DNA from: Nonomuraea jabiensis
Lineage (GTDB): Bacteria; Actinomycetota; Actinomycetes; Streptosporangiales; Streptosporangiaceae
DNA length: 64,000 bases
NCBI RefSeq assembly: GCF_014204795.1
Contig: NZ_JACHMB010000001.1
Coordinates: 7,142,501-7,206,500 of the forward strand
Direction of reading: 5' to 3'
The notes below the pieces were generated by a model, which made no database searches, was not told the DNA's origin, and saw only the letters and a list, made by a program, of their open reading frames with translations. Of this stretch, positions 51,927 through 61,820 are shown piece after piece. Each line of letters opens with the position of its first letter. Within the stretch, counting starts at the first letter, position 1. The translations under genes and the position numbers were made by a program.

Positions 51927-54284
51927 ATGAGCGACTCGGCCCGCATCGTGATCATCGGTGGCGGGGTGGGCGGCGCGTCCGTCGCCTACCACCTCACCCA
52001 ACTCGGCGAACGCGACGTCGTCCTATTGGAGCGGGACGAGCTCACCAGCGGCTCCACCTTCCACTCGGCGGGCCTGGTCGGCCAGCTCCGCGCCGATCCC
52101 ACCCTGACCCGCATGAACCAGTACTCCGTCGAGCTCTACCGCACCCTCGACGCCGGATGGACGGAGTGCGGCGGCATCAAGCTGGCCTCCACGCCCGAGC
52201 GCATGGCGGAGATCCGCCGGCAGATCGGCTGGGCGCGGACGTTCGGGCTGCCGCTGGAGGAGATCTCGGTGGCCGAGGCCGTCGAGCTGTTCCCCCTCAT
52301 GGACCCCGAGGGCGTCGTGGGCGCCGCGTACCTGCCCACGGACGGGCAGATCGACCCCTCGCAGCTCTGCTACGCCCTGGCCCAGCGGGCGCGCGAGGGC
52401 GGGGCGGTGATCCGTACCCACACCAGGGTGCTCGGCATCACGACGGCGAACGGCCGCGTCACCGGCGTGCGCACCGACCAGGGGGACATCGACTGCGAGA
52501 TCGTGGTCAACTGCGGCGGCATGTTCGCGGCCGAGATCGGCCGCATGGCCGGGGTGCGGATCCCGATCGTGCCGATGTCGCACCAGTACGTGGTCACCGA
52601 CGCCTGCCACGACCACACGGGGCTGCCCACGCTGCGCGACCCCGACCTGCTCGTCTACTACCGGCAGGAGGTGCAGGGGCTGGTCATGGGCGGGTACGAG
52701 CGCACCTGCGCGCCCTGGACGGCCGGCCCGAACTCCTTCGACGCCGTCCCCGCGGACTTCAACGGCCGCCTCCTGTCCGAAGATTGGCCGAGATTTGAGG
52801 AAATTTCGGATAATTCTCGGATTCGTGTGCCTGCGATGGCCGACGTCGGCATCCGCAAGCTGATCAACGGCCCCGAGGCGTTCACCCCCGACAACGAGTT
52901 CTGCCTGGGGGAGACGGAGGTCGGCGGGTTCTTCGTGGCGGCCGGGTTCTGCGCGCACGGCATCGCGGGCGCGGGCGGCATCGGCAAGGTGATGGCCGAG
53001 TGGATCGTCGAGGGCGAGCCCAGCATGGACCTCTGGCACATGGACATCCGCCGCTTCGGCCGCCAGTACCGCTCGCCGTCGTACACGATCAAGCGGGCCG
53101 TCGAGAACTACGAGACCTACTACGACATCCGCTACCCCGGCCACGAGCGCTCGGCGGGGCGGCCCCTGCGGCTCTCGCCCGCGTACGGCTGGCACGCCGC
53201 CCACGGCGCCGTCTTCGGCGAGAAGTCCGGCTGGGAACGGGTCAACTACTACGACTCGAACGCGACGGACGAGGGGGAGCGGCCCGGCGGGTGGGCCGGG
53301 CGGCTCTGGTCGCCCGCGATCGGCGCCGAGCACCGGGCCACGCGCACCACGGCGGGCCTGTTCGACGAGAGCTCGTTCGCGAAGATCGAGGTCTCCGGCC
53401 CGGACGCGGCGGACCTGCTGGAGTGGGTGTGCGACAACCGGGTCGCCCGCGAGGTCGGCGCCGTCACCTACACCCAGGCGCTCAACCGGCGCGGCGGCAT
53501 CGAGTGCGACTTCACCGTGACCAGGCGGGGCGAGCAGGAGTTCCTGATCGTCACCGGCACGGCGTTCGGCTCGCACGACCTGGGCTGGCTGCGCAAGCAG
53601 GCCGCGCGCACCGGCGCGACGGCCCGGATCGCCGACGTCACCGGCCAGTACGCGTGCTTCGCCCTGTGGGGCCCGCGCGCCCCCGAGATCATCGCCGGGC
53701 TCACGCCCGACCCTATGGACTTCCCGTTCATGTCGTCGCGGGAGATCACCGTGGGGGACGTGCCGGTGCTGGCGCTGCGGGTCACGTTCGTGGGGGAGCC
53801 GGGCTGGGAGCTGTACTGCTCCACCGAGTACGGGCTGGGACTGTGGCAGGAGCTGTGGCGGGCGGGGGAGCCGTACGGGCTCGTGGCCGGCGGCTACCGG
53901 GCCATCGACAGCCTGCGGCTGGAGAAGGGCTACCGGGTGTGGGGCGCGGACATCGGACCCGAGACGACGCCGTACGAGGCGGGGTTGGGGTTCTGCGTCA
54001 AGACGGACAAGGACTTCCTCGGCAAGGACGCCCTGGACCCGGCGCCCGAGCGGCGGCTGCGGTGCGTGACGCTGCGCGACCCGAGGGCCGTCGCGCTCGG
54101 CAACGAGCCCGTACGGCTGGACGGGCAGGTCGTGGCCCGGGTCACCTCGGGCGGGTACGGCTACACCGCGAAGGAGTCGATCGCCTACGCCTACCTGCCG
54201 GTCGGCCCCGGGGCCCAGGTGGAGATCGAGGTCGAGGGCGCCTGGGTGCCGGGCGTCGTCGTCAAGACCCCTCTGGTTCCGTGA
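51927..54284 (+). CDS. dimethylglycine/sarcosine dehydrogenase-like flavoprotein
   Basis: The product is 785 residues. The N-terminal DAO domain has IIGGGVGGASVAYHL for FAD, and GSTFHSAGLVG contains the His that carries covalent FAD in dimethylglycine dehydrogenases. The C-terminal half is a folate-binding GcvT-like domain (YTQALNRRGGIECDFTVTRR ... AGLGFCVKTDKDFLGKDAL). Such enzymes demethylate dimethylglycine or sarcosine and pass the one-carbon unit to tetrahydrofolate. The stop overlaps the convergent GntR gene by 23 nt. It is divergent from the choline-kinase-like gene. Confidence 0.9.
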   Translation: MSDSARIVIIGGGVGGASVAYHLTQLGERDVVLLERDELTSGSTFHSAGLVGQLRADPTLTRMNQYSVELYRTLDAGWTECGGIKLASTPERMAEIRRQIGWARTFGLPLEEISVAEAVELFPLMDPEGVVGAAYLPTDGQIDPSQLCYALAQRAREGGAVIRTHTRVLGITTANGRVTGVRTDQGDIDCEIVVNCGGMFAAEIGRMAGVRIPIVPMSHQYVVTDACHDHTGLPTLRDPDLLVYYRQEVQGLVMGGYERTCAPWTAGPNSFDAVPADFNGRLLSEDWPRFEEISDNSRIRVPAMADVGIRKLINGPEAFTPDNEFCLGETEVGGFFVAAGFCAHGIAGAGGIGKVMAEWIVEGEPSMDLWHMDIRRFGRQYRSPSYTIKRAVENYETYYDIRYPGHERSAGRPLRLSPAYGWHAAHGAVFGEKSGWERVNYYDSNATDEGERPGGWAGRLWSPAIGAEHRATRTTAGLFDESSFAKIEVSGPDAADLLEWVCDNRVAREVGAVTYTQALNRRGGIECDFTVTRRGEQEFLIVTGTAFGSHDLGWLRKQAARTGATARIADVTGQYACFALWGPRAPEIIAGLTPDPMDFPFMSSREITVGDVPVLALRVTFVGEPGWELYCSTEYGLGLWQELWRAGEPYGLVAGGYRAIDSLRLEKGYRVWGADIGPETTPYEAGLGFCVKTDKDFLGKDALDPAPERRLRCVTLRDPRAVALGNEPVRLDGQVVARVTSGGYGYTAKESIAYAYLPVGPGAQVEIEVEGAWVPGVVVKTPLVP

Positions 54285-55068
54285 CGCCGCTGCGTACCGA
54301 GATCCGGACCCGGTCGGGGCGGAACAGGTCCCGCGCGAACTCCACCGGCGTGCCGTCACCCGCGTAGGCGGTGCGCTCGATGAGCATGAGCGGCGCGCCG
54401 GGGGCGATGCCCAGCTCGGCGGCCTCCGCCGGACGGGCGATCACCGGGGCCAGGTGCTCGACCGCCGTACGCGGTTCCAGGTCGTAGCGGGCGGCCAGCA
54501 GGGCGTAGAGGGAGCCGGTGAGGTCCTGGTCGAGGAAGCCCGGCAGGGGCGGGAACCAGGAGCGCTCCAACGCCACCGGCGACAGCCCGGCCGAGCGCAC
54601 CCTGGCCACCTCGTGCGCCGGCGAGCCCTCCGCCACCTGCAGCGCCGCGGCCACCGCCCGCGGGGCGGGCACGGTCGCCGCCGTCAGGACCCGCGCCTCG
54701 GCCCGCAGGTGGGCCCGCCGCATCTGCTCGGTGAACCCGGCCAGCCCGGTCAGGTCGCACTCGATGCGCGGCTCGGCCACGAACGCGCCGCCCGACCTGC
54801 CGGGCACCCTGATCAGCACGCCGTCGCGCTCCAGCGTGGCCAGCGCCTGCCTGAGCGTCATCCTGCTCACGCCCAGCCGCCCGGCCAGCTCCCGCTCGCC
54901 GGGCAGCCGGTCGCCCGGCTCCATCTCGCCGCTGGAGATCGACTCGAGCAGCCACCGCTCGATCTGCACGTGCGCGGGGACTCCCGTGCCACGCTCCAGC
55001 TCCGGCGGTGTCCCGACCACACGCGCATCTTGGCATGGGTTTCGACGTGAATGCCAAATGTGAGCCAC
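54262..55068 (-). CDS. GntR family regulator with UTRA domain
   Basis: The product is 268 residues (or 251 from the GTG at 55017). The winged helix (GDRLPGERELAGRLGVSRMT) spans about 30-100 and a UTRA ligand domain follows (HEVARVRSAGLSPVALERSW ... AGDGTPVEFARDLFRPDRV). It belongs to the HutC subfamily. It could control the convergent dehydrogenase gene or the adjacent sugar importer. An inverted repeat TTGGCAT/ATGCCAA lies across the start at 55030-55057, so autoregulation is likely. Confidence 0.88.
   Translation of the reverse strand: MAHIWHSRRNPCQDARVVGTPPELERGTGVPAHVQIERWLLESISSGEMEPGDRLPGERELAGRLGVSRMTLRQALATLERDGVLIRVPGRSGGAFVAEPRIECDLTGLAGFTEQMRRAHLRAEARVLTAATVPAPRAVAAALQVAEGSPAHEVARVRSAGLSPVALERSWFPPLPGFLDQDLTGSLYALLAARYDLEPRTAVEHLAPVIARPAEAAELGIAPGAPLMLIERTAYAGDGTPVEFARDLFRPDRVRISVRSGVTEPEGS
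55030..55057. promoter_or_regulatory. inverted repeat at GntR gene start
   Basis: TTGGCAT (55030-55036) and ATGCCAA (55051-55057) are perfect inverted 7-mers 14 nt apart. The position over the proposed start region suggests an autoregulatory operator. Confidence 0.4.
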
Positions 55069-55198
55069 TTGCCCGGGGTCCCGTGGGGCGGGGCGGCTCG
55101 CCGGGCGGGCGGCGCCTGCCCCTCGTCCCCAAGGGACCTCAGCGGACGTCGGTGGCGCGGTCGGTTGCGGTGGGACGTGCCTGGCGGTCGGGGGTGGG

Positions 55199-56020
55199 TC
55201 AGCCCTTGATGGCGCCCTGGGTGATGCCGTTGACGAAGCTGCGCTGGAAGATGAGGTACACGACCACGATCGGCGCGATGACGATCAAGCAGGCCGCCGC
55301 CAGCAACGGGATGTCCGTCGTGTACTGGCCGACGAACAACCCCAGCCCGCTCGGCGCCGTGCGCCGGTCCGGGTCCTGCATCATGACCAGCACCAGCATG
55401 AACTGGTTCCACGACCACATGAAGTAGAGAACCGACAGCGTGGTGACCGCGGGCCACGAGATGGGCAGCAGCACCCGCGCCAGCACCACGAAATCCCGGG
55501 CGCCGTCGATGCGCGCCGCCTCGACGAGTTCCTCGGGCACGTTCGAGAAGTGCGTCTGCATCCAGTACACCCCGAACGGCATGAACAGCGCCGCCTCGGC
55601 CAGGATGACGCCGACGTAGGAGTTGGTGAGGCCGACCTCGCGCAGGTTGAAGTAGAGCGCCACCACGATGACCTCGATCGGCAGCGTGAGCCCCATCACG
55701 AACCCGAACGACAACGTCCGGTGCCCCCACACCTTGAGGATCGCCAGCCCGAACCCGGCGAGCGTGGCCATCGCCACCGCGAGCGGCACCACGAAGAGCG
55801 CGATCAGCACGCTCGAACGCATGAGGTTGGTGAAGTTGCCCCGCTCCCAGGCGAGCGCGAAGGTCTCCCACGACCACCTGTCCGGGATGCTCAGCCCGTC
55901 GAGCTGCGCGCCCGAGGGGTGCAGGGCGGCCAGGACGATGCCGGCGAAGGGCACCAGCACCATCACCGCCAGCAGGACGAGCACTCCGTACCGGACACTG
56001 ACACCGCCGAGCGTTCTCAA
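55199..56020 (-). CDS. carbohydrate ABC permease (MalG type)
   Basis: The product is 273 residues with six helices and the cytoplasmic EAA loop ELVEAARIDGARDF...LLPISWP, which contacts the ATPase. The C-terminus FVNGITQGAIKG is typical of MalG/LacG. It overlaps the MalF-type gene by 4 nt and is the last gene of the three-gene importer operon. No ATPase gene is nearby; actinomycetes share MsiK among such importers. Confidence 0.92.
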   Translation of the reverse strand: MRTLGGVSVRYGVLVLLAVMVLVPFAGIVLAALHPSGAQLDGLSIPDRWSWETFALAWERGNFTNLMRSSVLIALFVVPLAVAMATLAGFGLAILKVWGHRTLSFGFVMGLTLPIEVIVVALYFNLREVGLTNSYVGVILAEAALFMPFGVYWMQTHFSNVPEELVEAARIDGARDFVVLARVLLPISWPAVTTLSVLYFMWSWNQFMLVLVMMQDPDRRTAPSGLGLFVGQYTTDIPLLAAACLIVIAPIVVVYLIFQRSFVNGITQGAIKG

Positions 56021-56970
56021 CTCTGATCATCCCTGGTGAAGTATCGGACGGCGCTCACGACGGCGACCACGATCACGGTCAGCACGACCGCGAGCGCGCT
56101 GGCGCCGCCGATGTCGCCCTCGTTGAAGGCCAGCCGGTAGACGAGCAGGCCGGGCACGTTGGTCTGGCCCGCCGGGCCGCCGTTCGTGGTGACGAAGACG
56201 AGGTCGAAGCTGGCCAGCGCGGCGATCGTGGTGATGACGCCGGCGACCGTGATCTCCCTGCGCACCCCGGGCACGGTGACGTGCCGGAACTGCCGCAACG
56301 CCCCCGCGCCGTCGAGCCTGGCCGCCTCGTACAGGGACGGGTCGATCTTCTGCGCGCCGGCCAGGAAGAGCATCATGCACAGCCCGCTCATCACCCATGT
56401 CCCGATGAGGCCGAGCGCGATCAGCGCCAGGCCGTAGTCGCCCAGCCAGGCGCGGGTGATCGACCCCAGCCCCACCAGCTCGAGGAACTGGTTGACCACG
56501 CCGGACTCGCCGTAGAGCCAGCGCCAGGTGATGCCGACGGCGACGAGTGGCAGCACCTGGGGGAGGAAGAAGACGATCCGGAAGAACGTCATGCCCCGGC
56601 GCACCTTGCCCATCAGGAGCGCCGTCATGAGCAGCCCGACCCCGATGGGGATGACCGAGAAGAAGACGATCAGCGCGAGGCTGTGCAGGATGGCCTCATA
56701 CAGCGCTGAATCACGAAAAATCTTGATGTAGTTGGAGAAACCTGCCCAGACCGGCGGGAGGATGCCGTCCCAGGTCAGGAACGACAGGCGGAGCGTGTTC
56801 AGCGCCGGCCAGATGGCGAAGCCCAGGTAGACCGCGAGCGCGGGCAGCACGTACAGCCAGCCCCGCGCCCGCCGCCTCCTCCCGTGCGCGGGCACGGGGG
56901 CAGCCCGCCCCCCGTCGCGGGCCGGAGCGGCCCGCGGCGGGGAGACGGCCGGGCTCAGCTCACGAGCCAT
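56017..56970 (-). CDS. carbohydrate ABC permease (MalF type)
   Basis: The product is 317 residues. A Pro/Arg-rich cytoplasmic N-terminus of about 35 residues precedes six helices. The EAA loop reads LYEAARLDGAGALRQFRHVTVP. It partners with the MalG-type permease and overlaps the binding protein gene by 11 nt, so the order is binding protein, MalF, MalG. It probably imports an amino sugar or its oligomer, judged by the neighbouring GH89 and MurQ genes. Confidence 0.92.
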   Translation of the reverse strand: MARELSPAVSPPRAAPARDGGRAAPVPAHGRRRRARGWLYVLPALAVYLGFAIWPALNTLRLSFLTWDGILPPVWAGFSNYIKIFRDSALYEAILHSLALIVFFSVIPIGVGLLMTALLMGKVRRGMTFFRIVFFLPQVLPLVAVGITWRWLYGESGVVNQFLELVGLGSITRAWLGDYGLALIALGLIGTWVMSGLCMMLFLAGAQKIDPSLYEAARLDGAGALRQFRHVTVPGVRREITVAGVITTIAALASFDLVFVTTNGGPAGQTNVPGLLVYRLAFNEGDIGGASALAVVLTVIVVAVVSAVRYFTRDDQS

Positions 56971-58270
56971 GATGGGCGTCCCACGACTCCTGCAGGGACT
57001 TCAGGAAGGCGTCGGGGGCCATCTTGTCGCTGATCAGGCCCTGGATGCCGGGAGTCAGCTTGTCGATCATGCCGGGGGAGGCGAAGTCGGGGAACGGGAC
57101 GATCCCGTTGCCCTGCGCCACCGGCGCGAAGACGCCCGCGATGTCGCCGCGCAGCCCCGTGGCGCCCAGCTCGGCCTTGGTGTCGACCGGCATGAACCCG
57201 CCGTCGAACTCGATCTTCGCCGCCTCCGGCGAGCTGAGGTAGTCGAGGAACGCCGCGGCGACGTTCGGGTTCTTCGACTTCGACGAGATGGCGTACGCGA
57301 CGCTGGCGCCCGAGGCGACCTTCGCGGGCTCGCCCGACGGCGTGGGCATGAGGAAGAAGCCCACGTCGTCCTTCATCTCGGTCTCCAGGGTGGAGGCCGC
57401 CCAGTTGCCAGTGATCAGGAACGCGCTGCCGCCCTTGGCGAAGCTCGCCAGCGCGTCGGCGTCGGCCGTGGCGCTCGCCCCGGCGGAGACGTATCCCTTC
57501 TTCGCCCAGTCGGTCAGCGTCTGGGTGGCCTTCAACGCCGCCGGATTCTCGATCGTCGCGCCCGGCTTGCCGTACACCCACGAGCGGTAGTCGTCGACGT
57601 CGCCGGTCACGTTGAGCAGCGCGTTCCACAGGTGGAACCCGCCGACCTGGAGCGCGCCGTTGCTCAGCGGGGTCTGACCGGCGTCCTTGGCCTTCTGCAT
57701 CGCGGCCTCGAAGTCGGCCAGCGTCTTCGGCGCCTCCTTCACGATCTTCTTGTTGTAGAAGACGCCGAGCACCGAGAGCCCGCCGGGCACGGCGTACAGG
57801 CTGCCGGTCCCGAACTGCTTGGCCGACCTGTCGGAGCTGAGGACCTCGAGGCTGGCCGGCGGGAACTTGGTGGTCCAGCCGTACGCCTTGGACCACGGGC
57901 TCAGGTCGAGGATGAGACCGGCCGGGACCAGGGAGTTCATCGCGCCGGGGTTGTACTGGGCGATGTCCGGCGCCGAGTCGGACGACATCGCCAGTTTGAT
58001 GGACTTGATGTAGTCGTTGAACGGCGTCATCTGGGGCTTGACGGTGACGTTGGGGTGCTTCTTGGTGAAGCCGTCGATGAGCGCCTTGGTGGGCGGGTCG
58101 TTGGTGTAGGCCAGGGTCAGCGTCACCGGGTCGTTCGGAACGGTGGTCGATACGTTGACCTTGGTCGCCGTACTTCCCCCCGAACTGCTGGCGCCCGCGC
58201 AGGCCGTCAGCGCGAACGCCGTCGTGACGCTGAGCGCCGCGACCGCCGCGCGCCGGGCTGGTCTCCTCAT
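56960..58270 (-). CDS. sugar ABC transporter substrate-binding lipoprotein
   Basis: The product is 436 residues from the ATG at 58270 (frame open to 58318). Signal peptide with lipobox AFALTAC followed by a Ser/Gly tether. SBP_bac_1 fold: VTLTLAYTNDPPTKALIDGF at the N-terminus, and MTPFNDYIKSIKLAMSSD and GGSAFLITGNWAAS in the body. GAGGAGAAAGG precedes the start. It is the first gene of the importer operon. The ROK regulator gene lies just upstream on the same strand, about 60 nt away. Confidence 0.92.
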   Translation of the reverse strand: MRRPARRAAVAALSVTTAFALTACAGASSSGGSTATKVNVSTTVPNDPVTLTLAYTNDPPTKALIDGFTKKHPNVTVKPQMTPFNDYIKSIKLAMSSDSAPDIAQYNPGAMNSLVPAGLILDLSPWSKAYGWTTKFPPASLEVLSSDRSAKQFGTGSLYAVPGGLSVLGVFYNKKIVKEAPKTLADFEAAMQKAKDAGQTPLSNGALQVGGFHLWNALLNVTGDVDDYRSWVYGKPGATIENPAALKATQTLTDWAKKGYVSAGASATADADALASFAKGGSAFLITGNWAASTLETEMKDDVGFFLMPTPSGEPAKVASGASVAYAISSKSKNPNVAAAFLDYLSSPEAAKIEFDGGFMPVDTKAELGATGLRGDIAGVFAPVAQGNGIVPFPDFASPGMIDKLTPGIQGLISDKMAPDAFLKSLQESWDAHHGS

Positions 58271-58330
58271 GCGTGTGACCTTTCTCCTCAATCGGGTGGG
58301 TTCCTCAACGGCCCTCATGGCGACCGGTTC

Positions 58331-59581
58331 TCATCCGGCGGAGCCTGGTCTCACCAGGCCGAATCTGGTCCGTTCGATCTCGTCCAGCGAGTGCAGCAGC
58401 GCCCCGTGGACGACGGCGTCCTCCTGGAGCGTCGAGACCTCCAGCGCCGGCTGGTCCAGCGGCTCGCCGGAGAGGTGCCGCCGCAGCGCCGCGAGCAGCG
58501 TCTCGCCGCACCTGGCCAGGGGCCCGCCGATGACGACGAGCCGCGGGTTGAGGATCGCCCGGATCACGGTGATCCCCTTGGCGAAGCGGCGGGCCACCAC
58601 GTCGATCGCCGCCAGCGCCGCCGGCTCGCCGTCGACGACGGCGTCCAGCACGGCCTCGAGCGCGTGCTCTCCCGCGGCCTCGATCCGGGCCAGGAGCGCG
58701 CCGTCGGCGGCGCGTCCGGCCGCGGCCGTGGCCTGGCGCACGATCTCCGCGCCGCCGACCCGATCCTCGAACGGGCCCAGGCCCTGCGGGCGGGGTGCGG
58801 AGGGGCCGTCGGTGAACAGGTCGAGGAAGCCGACGTCGCCGGCGTCGTTGGAGGCGCCGCGGTAGAGCTCGCCGTTCAGCACGATACCGGCGCCGACCCG
58901 TTCGCCCCAGTGGATCATCACCAGGGAGTCCTCGCGCCGCTCCGCGTCCCGCCACCGCTCGCCCTGCGTGGCCAGCTTGACGTCGTTGTCCAGGTAGACG
59001 GGGCAGCCGAGCGCCTCCGCCAGCCGGCGCACGAGCAGGTCGCCGGCCAGGCCGGGCATGCTCGGGATGAGCTTGATGACCCCGGCCGCCGGATCGACGA
59101 TGCCGGGGGTGCCCACCGAGGCGAACCAGAGGTCGCCGGTCGTGACGCCGGTCGCCCGCAGCGTCCGCTCCACCGTGGACAGGAGCGTCTCCACCACCTG
59201 CTCGCCGCCGGCATCGGCGCCGAGCTGCTCCGCGCCGGAGGCCGTGACCGTGCCGGCCAGGTCCGCCAGCGCCACGCGCACGTCCTGCGGGCTGATCGAC
59301 AGGCCCAGCACGTGGCCGGCCTCGGCCCGGAACCGTACGAGCTGCGCCGGCCGCCCCGCCCGGGTGGAGTCGCGATCAAGGGGACCGAACTCGACGAGCC
59401 CTTCGGCGACCAGCGCGTTGAGCGAGCGGGTGACCGCCTGGCGGGAGAGCCCCACGGCCTTCGCCAGCGCGGACACGCTCATGCTGGTCTCCCCATGCGG
59501 CGCTGCCCGCAACTTCCGCAGGACGGCGGCGGCGTTGACCTCGCGCATGAACTGCGTGCCGGCGGCGACGACCTGCTCCAT
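58331..59581 (-). CDS. ROK family transcriptional regulator
   Basis: The product is 416 residues from the ATG at 59581 behind GGGAGACA. An N-terminal winged helix (MSVSALAKAVGLSRQAVTRS) is followed by a ROK sugar-kinase-like domain (VLGLSISPQDVRVALADL, VGTPGIVDP, GAGIVLNGELYRGASNDAGD). The usual ROK zinc motif CxCGxxGC is absent: the region reads GDVGFLDLFTDGPS. It probably responds to an amino sugar and represses both its own importer operon and the divergent GH89 operon. The candidate operator is at 59620-59646. Confidence 0.88.
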   Translation of the reverse strand: MEQVVAAGTQFMREVNAAAVLRKLRAAPHGETSMSVSALAKAVGLSRQAVTRSLNALVAEGLVEFGPLDRDSTRAGRPAQLVRFRAEAGHVLGLSISPQDVRVALADLAGTVTASGAEQLGADAGGEQVVETLLSTVERTLRATGVTTGDLWFASVGTPGIVDPAAGVIKLIPSMPGLAGDLLVRRLAEALGCPVYLDNDVKLATQGERWRDAERREDSLVMIHWGERVGAGIVLNGELYRGASNDAGDVGFLDLFTDGPSAPRPQGLGPFEDRVGGAEIVRQATAAAGRAADGALLARIEAAGEHALEAVLDAVVDGEPAALAAIDVVARRFAKGITVIRAILNPRLVVIGGPLARCGETLLAALRRHLSGEPLDQPALEVSTLQEDAVVHGALLHSLDEIERTRFGLVRPGSAG

Positions 59582-59619
59582 GCTCTGTCTCCCTGCGATC
59601 GGTTGCCGGTACGCTAGCA

Positions 59620-59646
59620 TTAATTATGGACCGTACGGAACTAATT
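59620..59646. promoter_or_regulatory. candidate ROK operator
   Basis: The palindrome CCGTACGG (59631-59638) is flanked by AATTA (59622-59626) and TAATT (59642-59646). It is an AT-rich island in the divergent promoter region between the ROK and GH89 genes. Confidence 0.5.
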
Positions 59647-59667
59647 CGTCGAGGGGTGTGAGCTGCA

Positions 59668-61812
59668 GTGTTGTCCGGTGAGGGCCCGCCCTGGGCGGAA
59701 ACCGTCCGCGGCCTGGCCCGCCGCGTGCTGGGTCCCGTGGCCGAGTCCGTACGGTTCGCCGCCCGCGACGGCGACGGGCGCGAGTACGCCTACGAGGCGG
59801 CGGGCGGCGTGCTCGCCATCTCCGCGACGGACGGGGTCAGCGCCTCGGTCGCGCTCCACCACTATCTGCGGGAACGCTGCGGCACGTCCGTGGGCTGGGA
59901 CACGGTGCTCCCGCTGGCGCTGACGTCCCTGCCCGACGCCCCGCCGCGACAGGGCGCGGCGCGGGTCCGGGAGGGCTACTACTTCAACTTCTGCACCTTC
60001 AGCTACACGATGCCCTACTGGGACTGGGCCGACTGGGAACGCGAGATCGACTGGATGGCCCTGCACGGCATCACCATGCCGCTGGCCGTCACCGGTCACG
60101 AGGCCGCGCTGCACGCCGCCTATACCGCGATCGGTCTCGACGACCGGCGGATCCGCAGCTTCCTGGGCGGGCCGGGCTATCTGCCGTTCCAGTTCATGGG
60201 CTGCCTGGACGGCTTCGCCGGCCCGCTCTCCTCGTCCTGGATCGAGAGCCATCGCGAGCTCGGCGCGCGCATCCTCGACCGCGAGCGGGCCTTCGGCATG
60301 ACGCCCGTGCTCCCGGCCTTCACGGGACACGTCCCGTCCGAGCTCGCGTCCACGGGGCGGGCCGGTCGCCGCCTCTGGCAGGGGTTCGAGACCTGGGTGC
60401 TCGACCCGGCCGACCCGCTGTACGAGCCGATCGGCGCCGAGATCGCCCGCGCCCAGATCAAGCTCTTCGGCACCGATCACCTGTACGCCGCCGACCCGTT
60501 CATCGAGATGATCCCCATCGACGCCGACCCGGCCTTCCCCGGGGCCGTGGCGGCGGCGACGCTGGCCGGACTCCAGGCCGCCGACCCGGACGCGGTCTGG
60601 CTCATGCAGGCCTGGCCGTTCTCCTACCAGCGGGAGTTCTGGAGCGAGGACCGCGTCAACGCCTTCCTCGACGCGATCCCCGACGGCCGGATGATCGTCG
60701 CGGACCTGTGGGCGGAGCACGACCCGCTGTGGGGCCGCTTCCAGGAGTTCTCCGGGAAGCCGTGGCTCTGGTGCGCCCTGCTGAACTTCGGCGGCCGCAC
60801 CGATCCGGGCGCCGACCTGCGTGGCGTGCCCGCCGGGATCGACGCGGCGCTGGCGGCGCCGAGCCCGCCCGCCGGCCTCGGCCTGTCCATGGAGGCCACC
60901 CGCAACAACCCGGTCTTCTTCGAGCTCGTCGCCGACCAGATCTGGAACGAGGTCCCCGACCTCGACGCCTGGCTCGACGCCTTCGTGACCCAGCGCTACG
61001 GCGCCCGGTGGACGGCCGAGCTGCGGGCGGCCTGGCGCGGGCTCCTGGAGACCGTTTACGACCCCCGGGGCCTGCCGATCCTCCCCCAGGCGTTCGAGGG
61101 CGTCATCACCGCGGCGCCCTCGTACGAGCGCGGCCCGGCCGAGCTGCGCGCCGACGTTGCCGGTCTCCTGTGGTACCGGCCGCAGGCCCTCGCCACGGCC
61201 TGGGAGCAGCTGATCGAGGTGGCCGAGCGCGACCCCGGCCTGGCCGCGGGACCGCTCGGGCACGACCTCGTGGAGACCGGCATCGCGTACCTGGCCAGGG
61301 TCGCCGACCGCCTCTGCCTCGACGTCCTGGACTCGGCGGGCAACCCGGAGCGGGTCGACCGGTTCCTGCGGGTCTTCGAGGACCTCGACCGGATGCTGGC
61401 CTGCCGCCCCGAATACACCTTCCGGCACTGGGAGGCCAAGGCCGTGTCGTGGGCCGGCGACCCGGACGAGCGCGCGGTCCTGCGCGACAACGCCCGCCGC
61501 ATCATCACCGTGTGGGGGACCTCGGACAGCCCGCTGCTGGACGACTACGCGGGCCGGCACTGGGCGGGACTGGTCGGCGGTTACTACCGCGACCGCTGGG
61601 AGCTGTGGGCGCGGGGTCTGGCACGCGCGCTCGCCGGCGACCCCGGCGCGGAGGCCGAGCTGCGGGAACGGCTGCGCGAACGCGCCGAACTCTTCCTGCG
61701 GGAAGGCCCGGACCCCGCGGCGCCGGAGCCGGGCGATCTGGCCGCGGAGTCACGCCGGCTGCTCACCGCCTACGCCGGCTCGCTCGCCCAGCCGTACGAA
61801 CACGATCGATGA
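59668..61812 (+). CDS. alpha-N-acetylglucosaminidase, GH89 (NAGLU-like)
   Basis: The product is 714 residues. The GH89 barrel is recognised from FSYTMPYWDWADWEREIDWM and MALHGITMPLAVTGHEA. The likely acid/base Glu is in YAADPFIEMIPID and the nucleophile Glu in LSMEATRNNPVFFE, matching the order in human NAGLU and clostridial GH89. It cleaves terminal alpha-linked GlcNAc. There is no signal peptide, so it should work in the cytoplasm on imported saccharides. The GTG at 59668 follows GAGGGGTG. It is first in an operon with murQ and a sugar kinase and divergent from the ROK gene. Confidence 0.92.
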   Translation: MLSGEGPPWAETVRGLARRVLGPVAESVRFAARDGDGREYAYEAAGGVLAISATDGVSASVALHHYLRERCGTSVGWDTVLPLALTSLPDAPPRQGAARVREGYYFNFCTFSYTMPYWDWADWEREIDWMALHGITMPLAVTGHEAALHAAYTAIGLDDRRIRSFLGGPGYLPFQFMGCLDGFAGPLSSSWIESHRELGARILDRERAFGMTPVLPAFTGHVPSELASTGRAGRRLWQGFETWVLDPADPLYEPIGAEIARAQIKLFGTDHLYAADPFIEMIPIDADPAFPGAVAAATLAGLQAADPDAVWLMQAWPFSYQREFWSEDRVNAFLDAIPDGRMIVADLWAEHDPLWGRFQEFSGKPWLWCALLNFGGRTDPGADLRGVPAGIDAALAAPSPPAGLGLSMEATRNNPVFFELVADQIWNEVPDLDAWLDAFVTQRYGARWTAELRAAWRGLLETVYDPRGLPILPQAFEGVITAAPSYERGPAELRADVAGLLWYRPQALATAWEQLIEVAERDPGLAAGPLGHDLVETGIAYLARVADRLCLDVLDSAGNPERVDRFLRVFEDLDRMLACRPEYTFRHWEAKAVSWAGDPDERAVLRDNARRIITVWGTSDSPLLDDYAGRHWAGLVGGYYRDRWELWARGLARALAGDPGAEAELRERLRERAELFLREGPDPAAPEPGDLAAESRRLLTAYAGSLAQPYEHDR

Positions 61813-61820
61813 GGAGCACG

